A stretch of 64,000 nucleotides of DNA from contig JADCFP010000084.1 of assembly GCA_020249465.1 (NCBI GenBank), positions 21,436-85,435 on the forward strand, read 5' to 3'. Source of the stretch: Roseomonas sp. (lineage in GTDB: Bacteria; Pseudomonadota; Alphaproteobacteria; Acetobacterales; Acetobacteraceae). Shown here in pieces: positions 17,516 to 25,992 of the stretch (positions within the stretch are counted from its first letter, which is position 1; the number at the start of each line of letters is the position of its first letter). Under the pieces are notes generated by a model. It did no database searches. It was given only the letters and a program-made list of their open reading frames with translations, and was not told where the DNA came from. The position numbers were made by a program, and so were the translations under genes.

Positions 17516-18304
17516 TCATTGATTTCTGCCACTGTGCTTCAACATCGCGGCGCTCAGCAGGGCCGTGAACGTCCGCGGGGAAAGCCGGATCATCTGCGCC
17601 GAAAGCCAATTCATGCTTCCCACAATGCTGGACGGACCAGAAGCATCGAGCGCCTTCAGGCAAGCCCCGACCGCTGCTTCAATCGTCATCGGGTTTCGGA
17701 AAATTGATGTCCGGCGCACATCAGCGCCCATGGCATTGATGAAGGGCGTCTCGACCGGGCCTGGGCAAACCGCCGCAACACGCAAGCCGCGATCACGATA
17801 CTCGGCCCATAAGGCTTCCGAGAAGGACAGGACAAATGCCTTTGTCGCGCCATAGCTGCTCATGAAGGGGGTGGGCTGGAAAGCCGCCGTTGAAGCGATA
17901 TTGAGGATGGTGCCTTTACGAGACAATAATTCGGGCACGAATAGCCGCGTCAATTCTGCCAGTGCGACGATATTCAGTTGCAAGGTTTGGCTCAGACGCT
18001 CCATGGGCTCGGCCTCGAAGGGGCCGTAATTGCCAGTGCCGGCATTATTGATCAGCGTATCCACCGGCAGGTCCAAGCTACGGACCGCTGCATGCAGCTT
18101 TTGGGCGGCGCCAGCTTCCGTAAGGTCCATCGGCAGCACATGCGCAACGCCGCCGGCCTGCCTGAGGCGCGCGGCCAGTGCGTCAAGCCGCGGCGCGGAT
18201 CGCGCCACCAAGACCACCTGCACCCCCCGCGCCGCCAGTGCTTCCGCCAAACCGGCCCCGATACCTGATGAGGCGCCTGTGATGACCGCCACTTGTCGTT
18301 TCAT
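17516..18304 (-). CDS. SDR-family oxidoreductase (classical, DltE/YbbO-like)
   Basis: A 262-residue classical short-chain dehydrogenase. TGASSGIGAGLAEALAARG at residues 9-27 binds the cofactor, LINNAGTG is near 85, the catalytic serine is in LNIASTAAF near 140, and Tyr and Lys are in YGATKAF near 155. A basic residue after the second strand (VLVARSAPR) suggests NADPH. A C-terminal helix region (ALLSAAMLKHSG) extends the fold. It lies between DUF2141 and DUF2214 genes on the same strand, all downstream of the TetR operator region, so it may be TetR-controlled. Confidence 0.9.
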   Translation of the reverse strand: MKRQVAVITGASSGIGAGLAEALAARGVQVVLVARSAPRLDALAARLRQAGGVAHVLPMDLTEAGAAQKLHAAVRSLDLPVDTLINNAGTGNYGPFEAEPMERLSQTLQLNIVALAELTRLFVPELLSRKGTILNIASTAAFQPTPFMSSYGATKAFVLSFSEALWAEYRDRGLRVAAVCPGPVETPFINAMGADVRRTSIFRNPMTIEAAVGACLKALDASGPSSIVGSMNWLSAQMIRLSPRTFTALLSAAMLKHSGRNQ

Positions 18305-18352
18305 GGCTGCTCCTTTCCGGGGGGGCGCGCAGGGGTTTCGAGATGGCCGTCA

Positions 18353-18808
18353 TCAAAGCCCGATGCCGCGCGCCATCAGGGCGGCGAAGATCGGCAGGGC
18401 GATCAGAAGCCCCGCCTGAAGCAGTACCCAGCGGCGCGTCGTTGCGATTTCGGCGGGGGGCGGTGCGCTGCCTTCCGCCCGCGCCAGACGGCGCCAGCGG
18501 ATGAAGGTCATGGTTGGCCTGATGGAGACCAAGGAGATCAGCAGGAATAACCCTAGCTTCAGCCAGAACACAGGGTTTTCGAGGTAAAAGCCACTCCCCC
18601 GCGCCCCCCAAAAAACCCGCGCAAGCCCAAAGCTGAGCACTGCCCCGGCGACCAGGCCATAAGCGAGGTCAATGCGCGCCAAGATTTCGGCGGAGCGACC
18701 ATCAGCCCGCAGGGATAGCAGAGCAAGCTCTGCCGCCAGGCAGCCGACCAATATCAGAATGCCCAGATGGTGCAGTACCGCCAGCAGCAGATCGAGCGTG
18801 AGAGGCAT
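18353..18808 (-). CDS. DUF2214 family membrane protein
   Basis: A 151-residue inner-membrane protein with four hydrophobic segments (LLLAVLHHLGILILVGCLAAELALL, LAYGLVAGAVLSFGLARVFWG, FWLKLGLFLLISLVSI, LLQAGLLIALPIFAALMARGIG). The HHLGIL histidines and the VFWGARGSGFYLENPVFW segment fit DUF2214, whose function is unknown. It is the first gene downstream of the divergent TetR operator and of a consensus-like TTGACA box, so it is the best candidate target of that regulator. The SDR and DUF2141 genes follow on the same strand. Confidence 0.8.
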   Translation of the reverse strand: MPLTLDLLLAVLHHLGILILVGCLAAELALLSLRADGRSAEILARIDLAYGLVAGAVLSFGLARVFWGARGSGFYLENPVFWLKLGLFLLISLVSIRPTMTFIRWRRLARAEGSAPPPAEIATTRRWVLLQAGLLIALPIFAALMARGIGL

Positions 18809-18840
18809 CGGTAATCTCCATCTCCTGAGTCAAACGCAGC

Positions 18841-18863
18841 AAATGTATGCAACGTATACATTT
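18841..18863. promoter_or_regulatory. Palindromic operator for the TetR regulator
   Basis: AAATGTAT and its exact complement ATACATTT flank a seven-base centre, in the 120-base gap between the divergent DUF2214 and tetR-like genes. On the minus strand a perfect TTGACA lies at 18892-18887, with a weak TACTCA at the -10 position just before the palindrome. A bound repressor would therefore cover the start site of the DUF2214 operon. AT-rich palindromes in such gaps are the usual sites of TetR dimers. Confidence 0.6.
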
Positions 18864-18928
18864 GAGTAAATGATGAGAGTGGACATTGTCAACATTAAAA
18901 TCTAAGAGGCGCTCCGGTGGATCGACGA

Positions 18929-19519
18929 ATGAAAAAACCCTATCATCACGGGAACTTGCGGGCGGCCCTGTTGGAAGCAGCGCGCGCGCGCCTGGCCGAA
19001 GGGGCTGAGGCAACGCTCAGCCTGCGGGATCTGGCCGAGCGCGTTGGCGTCAGCGTCAATGCCACCTATCGGCATTTCAAAAACAAGGAAGCCTTGCTTA
19101 TGGAATTGGCTGCGGAGGGCTTCGACGCCTTGCGCGCGCATATGCTTGGGGCCGTGGCGCAACTTGGCGGCGCCGACGCCATCGAAAGGCTGCGCGCGAC
19201 CGGAGAGGCCTATGTCCATTTTGCGCAGCACGACCCGGCCCTTTTCCAACTCATGTTCGGGCGGGAAGGACGCTTCGCGGAATATGAGCGCTTCCGCCAC
19301 TCCGCCGCAGCGGCCTTTGCCGTGGTGGTTGGATGCGTCGCTGCGGTTCAGCAGGTGGCGATGGATGAACCCACCGCGACCAAGGCGGCCATGGCGGCCT
19401 GGTCCCTGGTGCATGGTTTCGCTATTTTGAGCCTTGGCGGTTATCTGGAAGCGCTACCGGAAGCGCTTCGCCCCAGCGTGCGAGAAGTTGTGAAAATGCT
19501 GGAAGTAAGTCTGGCCTGA
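18929..19519 (+). CDS. TetR/AcrR-family transcriptional regulator
   Basis: A 196-residue repressor. The N-terminal helix-turn-helix is plain: HHGNLRAALLEAARARLAEGAEATLSLRDLAERVGVSVNATYRHFKNKEALLMELAAEGF over residues 5-65, with YRHFKNKE as the recognition helix end. The C-terminal region fits the WHG-type ligand domain (HDPALFQLMFGRE). ATG 18929 is preferred; GTG 18917 would add four residues. It diverges from the DUF2214-SDR-DUF2141 group with a palindrome between them, so it probably represses that group and itself. The inducer is unknown. Confidence 0.92.
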   Translation: MKKPYHHGNLRAALLEAARARLAEGAEATLSLRDLAERVGVSVNATYRHFKNKEALLMELAAEGFDALRAHMLGAVAQLGGADAIERLRATGEAYVHFAQHDPALFQLMFGREGRFAEYERFRHSAAAAFAVVVGCVAAVQQVAMDEPTATKAAMAAWSLVHGFAILSLGGYLEALPEALRPSVREVVKMLEVSLA

Positions 19520-19562
19520 GCAACGAAAAGCGGCTTATGCCATCACGCGCTGCTCAGGCACG

Positions 19563-20195
19563 TCACCCGCCCAGCAAACGCTTCAACTTCAACACAGCAC
19601 TATCGGGCGTAGTCAGCACGGGCTTGCCGGTGGCTTGCTCCACCAAAGCCTTGGCGCGCGCCAGGCTGAATTGGCCAAGGGCGATGGCGTCACAATCCGC
19701 CAAATCCCGCGCCGCTTCCGCCGCCAGCCGATCATGCGTCGCCAAATCACCCGCATCCAAGGCGGCCAGCGCACCGTCGGCGAGTTTCGGCACCACGGTG
19801 ATGCCCGGCGGGAATTCAGGGATCATGGATGGGATGGTGCCGGCGAAAGTCACCAGCAGGCCGATGCGCTTGCCCTTGGTGATCGCTTCTTCGATCATCG
19901 CCTCATTCGGCTTCAGTACCGGCATCGGCGCCAAATCCTGCGCGCAGGCTTCAATGCAGGGGCCGAAGGCGGAACAGGTGAACAGGATGCCATCCGCCCC
20001 GGTGCCGGCAGCATAACGCGCCAGGGTCAAAAAACGTTCCGTCATGCGGGGCGTGAGCTTGCCCTCCCGCGCCAGATCGGCGGAAAGGCTGTCATCCAGC
20101 AGATTCATCAATGTCTGGCCGGGCCAAAGCCGCGCGAAGGCGGCTTCAATCGGCGGCGGCGAATGGCGCAGCGCATGGATCAGGGCAAGGCGCAT
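19563..20195 (-). CDS. Asp/Glu/hydantoin racemase-family protein
   Basis: A 210-residue member of the Asp/Glu racemase superfamily, more divergent than the protein at 5043. The first catalytic cysteine appears in GILFTCSAFGPCIEACA near residue 75. At the second position the sequence reads DAIALGQFSLARA, where glutamine replaces the usual cysteine. This split pattern is typical of arylmalonate decarboxylase-like and uncharacterised members, so racemase activity should not be assumed. It sits next to an MFS carrier on the same strand (21 bases apart), suggesting uptake and handling of one small acid. Confidence 0.75.
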   Translation of the reverse strand: MRLALIHALRHSPPPIEAAFARLWPGQTLMNLLDDSLSADLAREGKLTPRMTERFLTLARYAAGTGADGILFTCSAFGPCIEACAQDLAPMPVLKPNEAMIEEAITKGKRIGLLVTFAGTIPSMIPEFPPGITVVPKLADGALAALDAGDLATHDRLAAEAARDLADCDAIALGQFSLARAKALVEQATGKPVLTTPDSAVLKLKRLLGG

Positions 20196-20216
20196 GGAAG
20201 ACCCTTTCGAATGAAA

Positions 20217-21443
20217 TCAGGCGGTCGCGGGCTGGGTGCGCGGGCCGTCACGCATCGGCATATGGATCACGGCGGCGAAGACCGCAGCCAGAATGCCTAT
20301 CACCCACATCAGATCATAAGACCCGGTGCGGTCGAAAATGATCCCGCCCAGGAAGGCGCCGGTGAAGCCGCCAATCTGATGGCTGACAAAGACCATACCG
20401 AATATGGTCGCGAGCCAGCGCAAGCCCCAATTGCGCGCACATAGCGCAAGACTTGGCGGCACGGTGGAAAGCCAGAGCAGCCCCATCATGGCCGAGAAAA
20501 TCAGCACGGTTGCGGTGGTTTTCTCCGATAACAAAAACACCGTCATCAGCACGGCGCGCGCGGCGAAAATTCCGACCAGCAATTCGCGCCGCTTCCAGCG
20601 TTGCGACAATTCACCCGCAGCCAATGAACCAATGATGTTGAACAGCCCAATCATGGAAATGGCACCAGCGCCGACATAAAGCGGCAGGCCGCAGCTATGC
20701 ACAAAGCCCGGCAGATGCACGGTCAGGAAGGACACATGCAGCCCGCAAACAAAATTGCCAGAAGACAGGTACCAAAAGCTCGGGTCACGCAAGGCTCGGC
20801 CCATGGCGGACCGCGCGGTTTCATTATCCGCAGCCACACCTGGTGTCGCTGCCGGCTGCTTATCAGCCAGCGGCAGAGCAAGTGGGATCATGAAAAGTGT
20901 CGCAATCGCCATGGCGAATAGCGCGCCCTGCCAGCCGAAGCCCTGAATGGCGAAACCCGCCAGCGGCACGACCAGAAACTGCCCAGCCGAGGAGCCCGCC
21001 GTGCCAAGCCCGGTGGCGCGCCCGCGCATTTCCGGCGGCAACATGCGCGTGAGACTCGCGATAATAGTCGGCATGCCAGCGGCCGAGACCGCCATGCCCA
21101 TCACGAAACCGGCGAAGAAGGTGAAGGGCAGCACGGAATCCGACAGCGCCATGCCCAATATGCCGATGCAGTAAAGCGCGGCACCGCCCATCACCACGCG
21201 CCGACCACCGAAGCGGTCCGCAAGCTGGCCCATGAAGGGCTGGCTGATCCCATTGATCAGCACTTGGAGCCCGATGGCAAAGGCGAAGTCCCGCGCCGCC
21301 CAGCCATGCTCGGCGGTCATGGGGGCGAGGAACAGGCCAAAAGACTGCCGCAAGCCCATGGCGAGCATGGCGCCGCCAACGGCGCAGGTAATCACCAGGA
21401 CAACGGGAATGGCCAGGGAGCGGGCAGGGGTCGCGGAAGACAT
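20217..21443 (-). CDS. MFS transporter, monocarboxylate/oxalate-formate type
   Basis: A 408-residue carrier with about twelve membrane segments. The first helix contains GLRQSFGLFLAPMTAEHGWAARDFAFA, a pattern common to the monocarboxylate and oxalate/formate branch of the MFS, followed by QPFMGQLADRFGGRRVVM, the loop 2-3 signature. The second half starts after a hydrophilic loop (ADKQPAATPGVAADNE) at about residue 200. I chose ATG 21443 because the sequence before it is not hydrophobic. It precedes a racemase-family gene on the same strand; a carboxylate substrate is plausible. Confidence 0.88.
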   Translation of the reverse strand: MSSATPARSLAIPVVLVITCAVGGAMLAMGLRQSFGLFLAPMTAEHGWAARDFAFAIGLQVLINGISQPFMGQLADRFGGRRVVMGGAALYCIGILGMALSDSVLPFTFFAGFVMGMAVSAAGMPTIIASLTRMLPPEMRGRATGLGTAGSSAGQFLVVPLAGFAIQGFGWQGALFAMAIATLFMIPLALPLADKQPAATPGVAADNETARSAMGRALRDPSFWYLSSGNFVCGLHVSFLTVHLPGFVHSCGLPLYVGAGAISMIGLFNIIGSLAAGELSQRWKRRELLVGIFAARAVLMTVFLLSEKTTATVLIFSAMMGLLWLSTVPPSLALCARNWGLRWLATIFGMVFVSHQIGGFTGAFLGGIIFDRTGSYDLMWVIGILAAVFAAVIHMPMRDGPRTQPATA

Positions 21444-21536
21444 TGACCCATAGTGACATTCTGCGCCGCCCCCGCGCAACCCACGGCTTCACGGTTGACG
21501 GCGCCGGGCGGGCGGGCCTATCTCAGCGCCGTTGGT

Positions 21537-21613
21537 GGCGGCCATAGCTCAGTTGGTAGAGCGCCAGGTTGTGGTCTTGGATGTCACGGGTTCGAGTCCC
21601 GTTGGTCGCCCCA
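21537..21613 (+). tRNA. tRNA-His (anticodon GTG)
   Basis: A complete cloverleaf folds from the sequence. The acceptor GCGGCCA at 21538-21544 pairs with TGGTCGC at 21603-21609 with one G-T pair. The D arm is GCTC/GAGC, the anticodon stem CCAGG/CTTGG encloses TTGTGGT with anticodon GTG at 21571-21573, and the T arm is ACGGG-TTCGAGT-CCCGT. The extra G at 21537 can face C73 at 21610, the identity mark of tRNA-His. CCA is encoded. The next gene starts 76 bases later on the same strand. Confidence 0.97.
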
Positions 21614-21688
21614 GCTTTCCCCCTTTCCTTCCGGTTTGCGTCTTGCCCCAATTGCGGCAGGATGGCCGCCTTCATCGGGGAGAAATCC

Positions 21689-22474
21689 ATGAATATCACC
21701 TTGAATGGGCGCGCCACGCTCATCACCGGCGGGTCCAAGGGCCTTGGGCTTGCCATGGCCAAGACATTTGCTGAATCGGGCGGGCATGTCGCGATTGTGG
21801 CGCGTGGGGCAGAGAGCCTGGCGAAGGCTGAAGCCGAAATCCGCGCCGCCGCCCCCACCGCCAAGGTGGCTGCCATTGCCGCCGATATCCGCACCGCGGA
21901 GGGCTGCGAAGCCGCCTATGCGGCGGCGGTGAAAGGGCTCGGTCAGGTGGATATCCTGATCAATAATGCCGGCACATCCCAGCGCGGCGGCTTCCTCGAG
22001 GTATCCGATGCGCTTTGGCAAGATGATCTGGACCTAAAGCTTTTCGCCGCCATCCGCCTTTGCCGGCTGGCGCTGCCCGCCATGCGGGACCGCAAATGGG
22101 GCCGCATCATCAATGTGCTGAATATCGGCGCCAAGGCGCCCTTGGCGGGGTCCACGCCGACTTCGGTATCGCGCGCTGCCGGCATGGCGCTGACCAAGGC
22201 GATGGCGAGCGAATTCGCGCCCCATAATGTGCTGGTGAATGCCATGCTGGTCGGCATTATCGAAAGCGACCAATGGGTGCGCCGACATGCTGCCGAAAAG
22301 CGCAACATCACCTGGGAAGATTGGAAGGCCGAACAGGGCAAGGCCGTGCCGCTCGGGCGTATCGGCAAGGCCGAGGAATTCGCGGCCATGGCGCTGCTGC
22401 TGGCCAGCGAACAGGGCGGCTTCATCAGCGGCACCGCGATCAATGTGGATGGCGGCAAAAGCCCAGTGGTCTGA
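21689..22474 (+). CDS. SDR-family protein with altered catalytic residues
   Basis: A 261-residue SDR fold. The cofactor site is normal (LITGGSKGLGLAMAKTF near residues 10-26, INNAGTSQRGGF near 90). At the active site, where Y-x-x-x-K is expected, the sequence reads PTSVSRAAGMALTKAM, so Tyr and Lys appear replaced by Thr and Arg. The C-terminus keeps the usual GTAINVDGG ending. Similar non-canonical SDRs occur in proteobacteria; their reaction is not established. ATG 21689 follows a GGGGAG ribosome site. It lies just after tRNA-His. Confidence 0.88.
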   Translation: MNITLNGRATLITGGSKGLGLAMAKTFAESGGHVAIVARGAESLAKAEAEIRAAAPTAKVAAIAADIRTAEGCEAAYAAAVKGLGQVDILINNAGTSQRGGFLEVSDALWQDDLDLKLFAAIRLCRLALPAMRDRKWGRIINVLNIGAKAPLAGSTPTSVSRAAGMALTKAMASEFAPHNVLVNAMLVGIIESDQWVRRHAAEKRNITWEDWKAEQGKAVPLGRIGKAEEFAAMALLLASEQGGFISGTAINVDGGKSPVV

Positions 22475-22583
22475 CCGACAGACAGGATGAAACACAAGCT
22501 GGGGAGGCGGTCCGGAACTTGTTCCTGGTCAAGCCTCTGCCAGGATTTTTGCATGCGCCGGGGGCGGGTGGCATAAGCGCGCT

Positions 22584-23252
22584 GTGCGAATTCTCTACCA
22601 CCTCCCCCTCTCACCCTATTCTCGCAAGGTGCGCCTGGCGCTTGCGGAAAAGCGCATTCCTTTTGATCTGAGGGTCGAAAGGGTCTGGGAAAGGCGAGAG
22701 GAGTTCCTGGCCATCAACCCCGCCTGCACAGTGCCTGTGCTGCAGGAAGAAAATGGCTTTTGCATCATCGATTCCTACGCCATTTGCGAATATCTGGATG
22801 AAGCCTATCCGGATATGCCGCTGCTTGGGCGTTCACTCGGCGAAAGGGCTGAAATCCGGCGCCTGGTGGCGTGGTTTGACGGCAAGTTCCATTTCGAAGT
22901 TGGGCGGAACCTGCTGTTCGAAAAACAGATGAAGCAGTTGATGGGCCGCGGCAATCCGGATGCCGGGGCCATTCGCGCCGGCTATGCCAATTTGCGCCCG
23001 CATCTGGATTATCTCGGCTGGCTCGCGGAAACCCGGCCCTGGCTTGGGGGGAATGCGCTGTCCCTGGCCGATTTGACCGCCGCAGCGCATCTTTCGGCGC
23101 TGGATTATTTGGGGGATGTGGATTGGGCGCTGAATGACGCGACCAAGGATTGGTATGCGCGGGTGAAGTCCCGCCCATCCTTCCGGCCCCTGCTGCAAGA
23201 CCGCGTCAGCGGCCTGATCCCCCCCGAACACTATGCCGATCTGGATTTTTGA
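22584..23252 (+). CDS. Glutathione S-transferase family protein
   Basis: A 222-residue GST fold with a thioredoxin-like N-terminal domain (RILYHLPLSPYSRKVRLALAEKRIPFDLRVE, then NPACTVPVLQEENGFCIIDSYAICEYLDE with the cis-Pro and the SYAI glutathione-binding segment) and an all-helical C-terminal domain with LSLADLTAAAHLSALDYLG. The active position near residue 10 reads SPYSRK, with serine rather than cysteine. The start is GTG 22584. It follows the SDR by about 110 bases and is likely to act in detoxification, though the substrate is unknown. Confidence 0.9.
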   Translation: MRILYHLPLSPYSRKVRLALAEKRIPFDLRVERVWERREEFLAINPACTVPVLQEENGFCIIDSYAICEYLDEAYPDMPLLGRSLGERAEIRRLVAWFDGKFHFEVGRNLLFEKQMKQLMGRGNPDAGAIRAGYANLRPHLDYLGWLAETRPWLGGNALSLADLTAAAHLSALDYLGDVDWALNDATKDWYARVKSRPSFRPLLQDRVSGLIPPEHYADLDF

Positions 23253-23319
23253 CGCTTTTCACTTGAATATAAGAAAAATCTAATCTATTTGAGCCGGGTC
23301 TGACGCAAGGAGCCCCGGC

Positions 23320-23847
23320 ATGAATGCGCAATCCATTTCCGCCCGTGAGGCTGCTGACCTGATCGCCTCCGGTGAGGCCGTGCTGGTGGATATTCGCGAA
23401 GCCGATGAACGGGCGCGGAGCCATGTGCCTGGGTCTGCCCATGCGCCGGTGTCTCGGTTGGGGAGTGCCGCGCTTGGCATCGCACCGGGGGCCACCGTGA
23501 TCTTCCATTGCCAATCGGGCAGCCGTACGGCGCAGAATGCGGGCGTGCTTGCCGCTGCCGCGCCGGGGTGCCGCGTGTTACTGGTGGAAGGCGGGATTGG
23601 CGCGCTGAGTGCTGCCGGTGTGAAGATTGCGGAAGATAAGCGCGCGCCGATGCCCATCATGCGGCAGGTACAGATCACGGCGGGTAGCCTGGTGCTGCTG
23701 GGTGCCGTGCTGGGCGCCTTGATTGACCCGCGCTTTCACGCGCTTTCCGCCTTTGTCGGCGCGGGTCTGGTGTTTGCCGGCATCATGGGGCTTTGCCCCA
23801 TGGCGAATTTGCTCGCGCTGATGCCGTGGAATCGGCGCGTGGCTTAA
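23320..23847 (+). CDS. Rhodanese domain fused to DUF2892 membrane domain
   Basis: A 175-residue fusion. Residues 8-105 form a rhodanese domain with VDIREADERARSHVPGSAHAPVSRL and the active cysteine in IFHCQSGSRTAQNAG near residue 67. Residues 120-170 form two membrane helices of the DUF2892 type (ITAGSLVLLGAVLGALID, FVGAGLVFAGIMGLCPMANLLALMPW). The pair is known from sulfide and persulfide handling in proteobacteria, where it places a sulfurtransferase at the inner membrane. A TTGAAT/TATTTG promoter is possible at 23263-23291. The stop overlaps the convergent Bug receptor by four bases. Confidence 0.9.
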   Translation: MNAQSISAREAADLIASGEAVLVDIREADERARSHVPGSAHAPVSRLGSAALGIAPGATVIFHCQSGSRTAQNAGVLAAAAPGCRVLLVEGGIGALSAAGVKIAEDKRAPMPIMRQVQITAGSLVLLGAVLGALIDPRFHALSAFVGAGLVFAGIMGLCPMANLLALMPWNRRVA

Positions 23848-24824
23848 TCTACCTTGGCGCCGGATGCGCGGATCAGTGGCGCGAAGGCGGCTTCATTATC
23901 GGCGCGGAATTTCACGAATTCCTCCGGTGTTGTGTACCAGGTGGTCGCGCCATTTTCGAAAAAGCGCCGCTTGATGTCATCGGTCTCCAGCGACTGCTTG
24001 GTGAGTTCATTGATGCGCCGGATCAGCGCCGGGGAAATCCCGGCCGGCGCACATACCCCGCCCCAGGAATTGATTTCAAACCCCGGTAGGAATTCCGCCA
24101 TGGTTGGAATTTCCGGCGCTTGCGGGCTGCGCTGTGCGCCAGTCACCGCCAAGGCGCGCACCTTGCCATCTCGCGCCAGGGCGAGTGCTTGCGGAATATT
24201 GTCGAAAATCATGTGAACGCGCCCGCCGGCCAGATCAATATGCGCGGGCGCCGCACCACGATACGGCACATGCAGCATATCCACGCCGGCCATGAATTTG
24301 AACATCTCGCCCGAAAGGTGAACCGTCGTGCCCGACCCGGAAGATGCGAAAGCATATTTGCCAGGATTGGCCTTCAGCAAAGCGATCAATTCGGGGACAG
24401 TACGCGCAGGTACGTCGTTATTGACGACCAGCATATTCGGCAATTGCCATAGGCCAGAGATCAGCGCGATGTCACGCGCGGGATTGTAATTGAGCCGCGT
24501 ATAAAGCGTCGGCGAAATCGCGAGTGGCGCGACAGAGGCAAGCCCGATGGTATTGCCATCCGGCGTGGAGCGCGCAATCGCCTCTGTGCCGACATTACCA
24601 CCGGATCCGGAACGGTTTTCGACGACGAATTGCTGGCCGGTCATCTCGCTCATTTTGATGCACCAGATGCGGGACAGGATATCTGTGCCGCCGCCCGGTG
24701 GGAAAAGCCCAATGAAGCGAATGGGCCCGCTTGGCCAATTGCCTTGCGCGCTGACAAGAGCGGGTGCTGCGAGCAGCCCCGCGCCAAGCCCCAAAGTGGT
24801 GCGGCGGGTGATAGTATTTTTCAT
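23844..24824 (-). CDS. Bug/TctC-family receptor, tandem copy A
   Basis: A 326-residue periplasmic receptor with an RRTTLGLGAGLLAAPALVSA signal that could use the Tat route. The mature part has PIRFIGLFPPGGGTDILSR, VVENRSGSGGNVGTEAIA and HVPYRGAAPAHIDL, the typical ligand-binding loops. It is very similar along its whole length to the receptor at 24892 and must be a tandem duplicate; differences at loop positions (PPGGGTDI against PAGGSTDL) suggest altered ligand choice. I chose ATG 24824 because it begins the signal peptide. Confidence 0.92.
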   Translation of the reverse strand: MKNTITRRTTLGLGAGLLAAPALVSAQGNWPSGPIRFIGLFPPGGGTDILSRIWCIKMSEMTGQQFVVENRSGSGGNVGTEAIARSTPDGNTIGLASVAPLAISPTLYTRLNYNPARDIALISGLWQLPNMLVVNNDVPARTVPELIALLKANPGKYAFASSGSGTTVHLSGEMFKFMAGVDMLHVPYRGAAPAHIDLAGGRVHMIFDNIPQALALARDGKVRALAVTGAQRSPQAPEIPTMAEFLPGFEINSWGGVCAPAGISPALIRRINELTKQSLETDDIKRRFFENGATTWYTTPEEFVKFRADNEAAFAPLIRASGAKVD

Positions 24825-24891
24825 GGTGATCCTCCCGTTATTCACGTGAAGCATATCGCATTGGCTTTGGCTTGTGCAGAGCGCGTCACGG

Positions 24892-25863
24892 CTATTCCAC
24901 CACCGCGCCCGCAGCGCGGATCAGGGGGGCGAAGCTTTCCTCATTGGCGCGACGGAATTGTGCCAAATCCTGCGGCGATACCCACCAGACTTCCGCTGCC
25001 GCTTCCTCATACCGGCGGCGCACATCGGGGCTCTCCACCGCCTGCCGGCCAAGTTCGGCGATGCGCGCAACAATGGCGGGCGGAATGCCGGCCGGGCCGC
25101 AAACCCCACCCCAGGAAGTCACCGCATAGCCCGACAGGAATTCGCCAATGGTGGGAATTTGCGGCGCTTGCGGGCTGCGCTGCGGGCCCGTCACGCCAAG
25201 CGCCTTCACCTTGCCTTCGCGAAAGGCGCGTACCGCTTCCGGGATATTGCCGAACATCATATCCACGCGCCCGGCCAGCAGATCAATCTGCGCCGGCGCA
25301 CCGCCGCGATAGGGGATATGGAGGATATCCACCTCCGCCATTTGCTTGAATAATTCTCCGGAAAGATGAAGCGTGGTGCCCGCGCCGGAGCTTGCGAAGG
25401 TAAAGCGCCCAGGATTCTCGCGCGCCTGGCGGATCAGTTCAGGCACGGTATTGGCTGGGAAATCGAGCCGCGTGATCAGCAGATTCGGCAATTGCCAGAG
25501 CCCGCAAATATACGAAAAATCCCGAGCCACATCGAAGGGCAGGCGCCGATAGAGTGTTGGCGCGATGGAAAGCGACGCGACCGAGGCAAGCCCAATCGTA
25601 TTGCCATCCGGTGCGGCGCGCGCAATCGCTTCCGTCCCGACATTGCCGCCAGAGCCCGAGCGGTTTTCCACCACAAAGGGGTGCCCGGTGATTTCCGCCA
25701 TGCGGTTGCACCAGATGCGTGAGAGCAGATCGGTGGAACCGCCCGCTGGAAAGGTGACGATGAAACGAATGGGCCCGGTTGGCCAAAGTGACTGCCCCAA
25801 GGCTGGCGCGGCCAGCAGCGTGGCCCCCAACCCCAAGGTAGTGCGACGCGTTGTTCCTGACAT
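24892..25863 (-). CDS. Bug/TctC-family receptor, tandem copy B
   Basis: A 323-residue receptor with a TTRRTTLGLGATLLAAPALG signal. It shares long blocks with copy A downstream, such as VVENRSGSGGNVGTEAIAR, SGLWQLPN-like CGLWQLPN and QRSPQAP, and the same length, so the two arose by duplication. ATG 25863 starts the signal peptide. The two are separated by 67 bases with no terminator seen, so one transcript is likely, with copy B first. No permease gene accompanies them. Confidence 0.92.
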   Translation of the reverse strand: MSGTTRRTTLGLGATLLAAPALGQSLWPTGPIRFIVTFPAGGSTDLLSRIWCNRMAEITGHPFVVENRSGSGGNVGTEAIARAAPDGNTIGLASVASLSIAPTLYRRLPFDVARDFSYICGLWQLPNLLITRLDFPANTVPELIRQARENPGRFTFASSGAGTTLHLSGELFKQMAEVDILHIPYRGGAPAQIDLLAGRVDMMFGNIPEAVRAFREGKVKALGVTGPQRSPQAPQIPTIGEFLSGYAVTSWGGVCGPAGIPPAIVARIAELGRQAVESPDVRRRYEEAAAEVWWVSPQDLAQFRRANEESFAPLIRAAGAVVE

Positions 25864-25954
25864 GCTTCCTCTCCCCTTTTTGCCCTTGTGGGGCTGATTT
25901 TCCCCCATGGCAGGGCGGGAAGGGCGGGCGCGTCAAGGGGAAAGCGACCGCCCC

Positions 25955-25992
25955 AAAAAAGAATGGCCCGAAAACCGTAAGGTTTCCGGGCC
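25955..25992 (-). terminator. Intrinsic terminator downstream of LysR
   Basis: Read on the minus strand, GGCCCGGAAACC and GGTTTTCGGGCC form a 12-bp stem with one mismatch around a TTAC loop, followed by ATTC and six T. It ends transcription coming from the LysR gene, whose stop lies 168 bases earlier, or a separate small RNA. Confidence 0.8.

Noticed and set aside
21537..21700. A tRNA-linked genomic island.
   Set aside because: There is no integrase and no repeated tRNA 3' end nearby; the gene after tRNA-His is an ordinary SDR.
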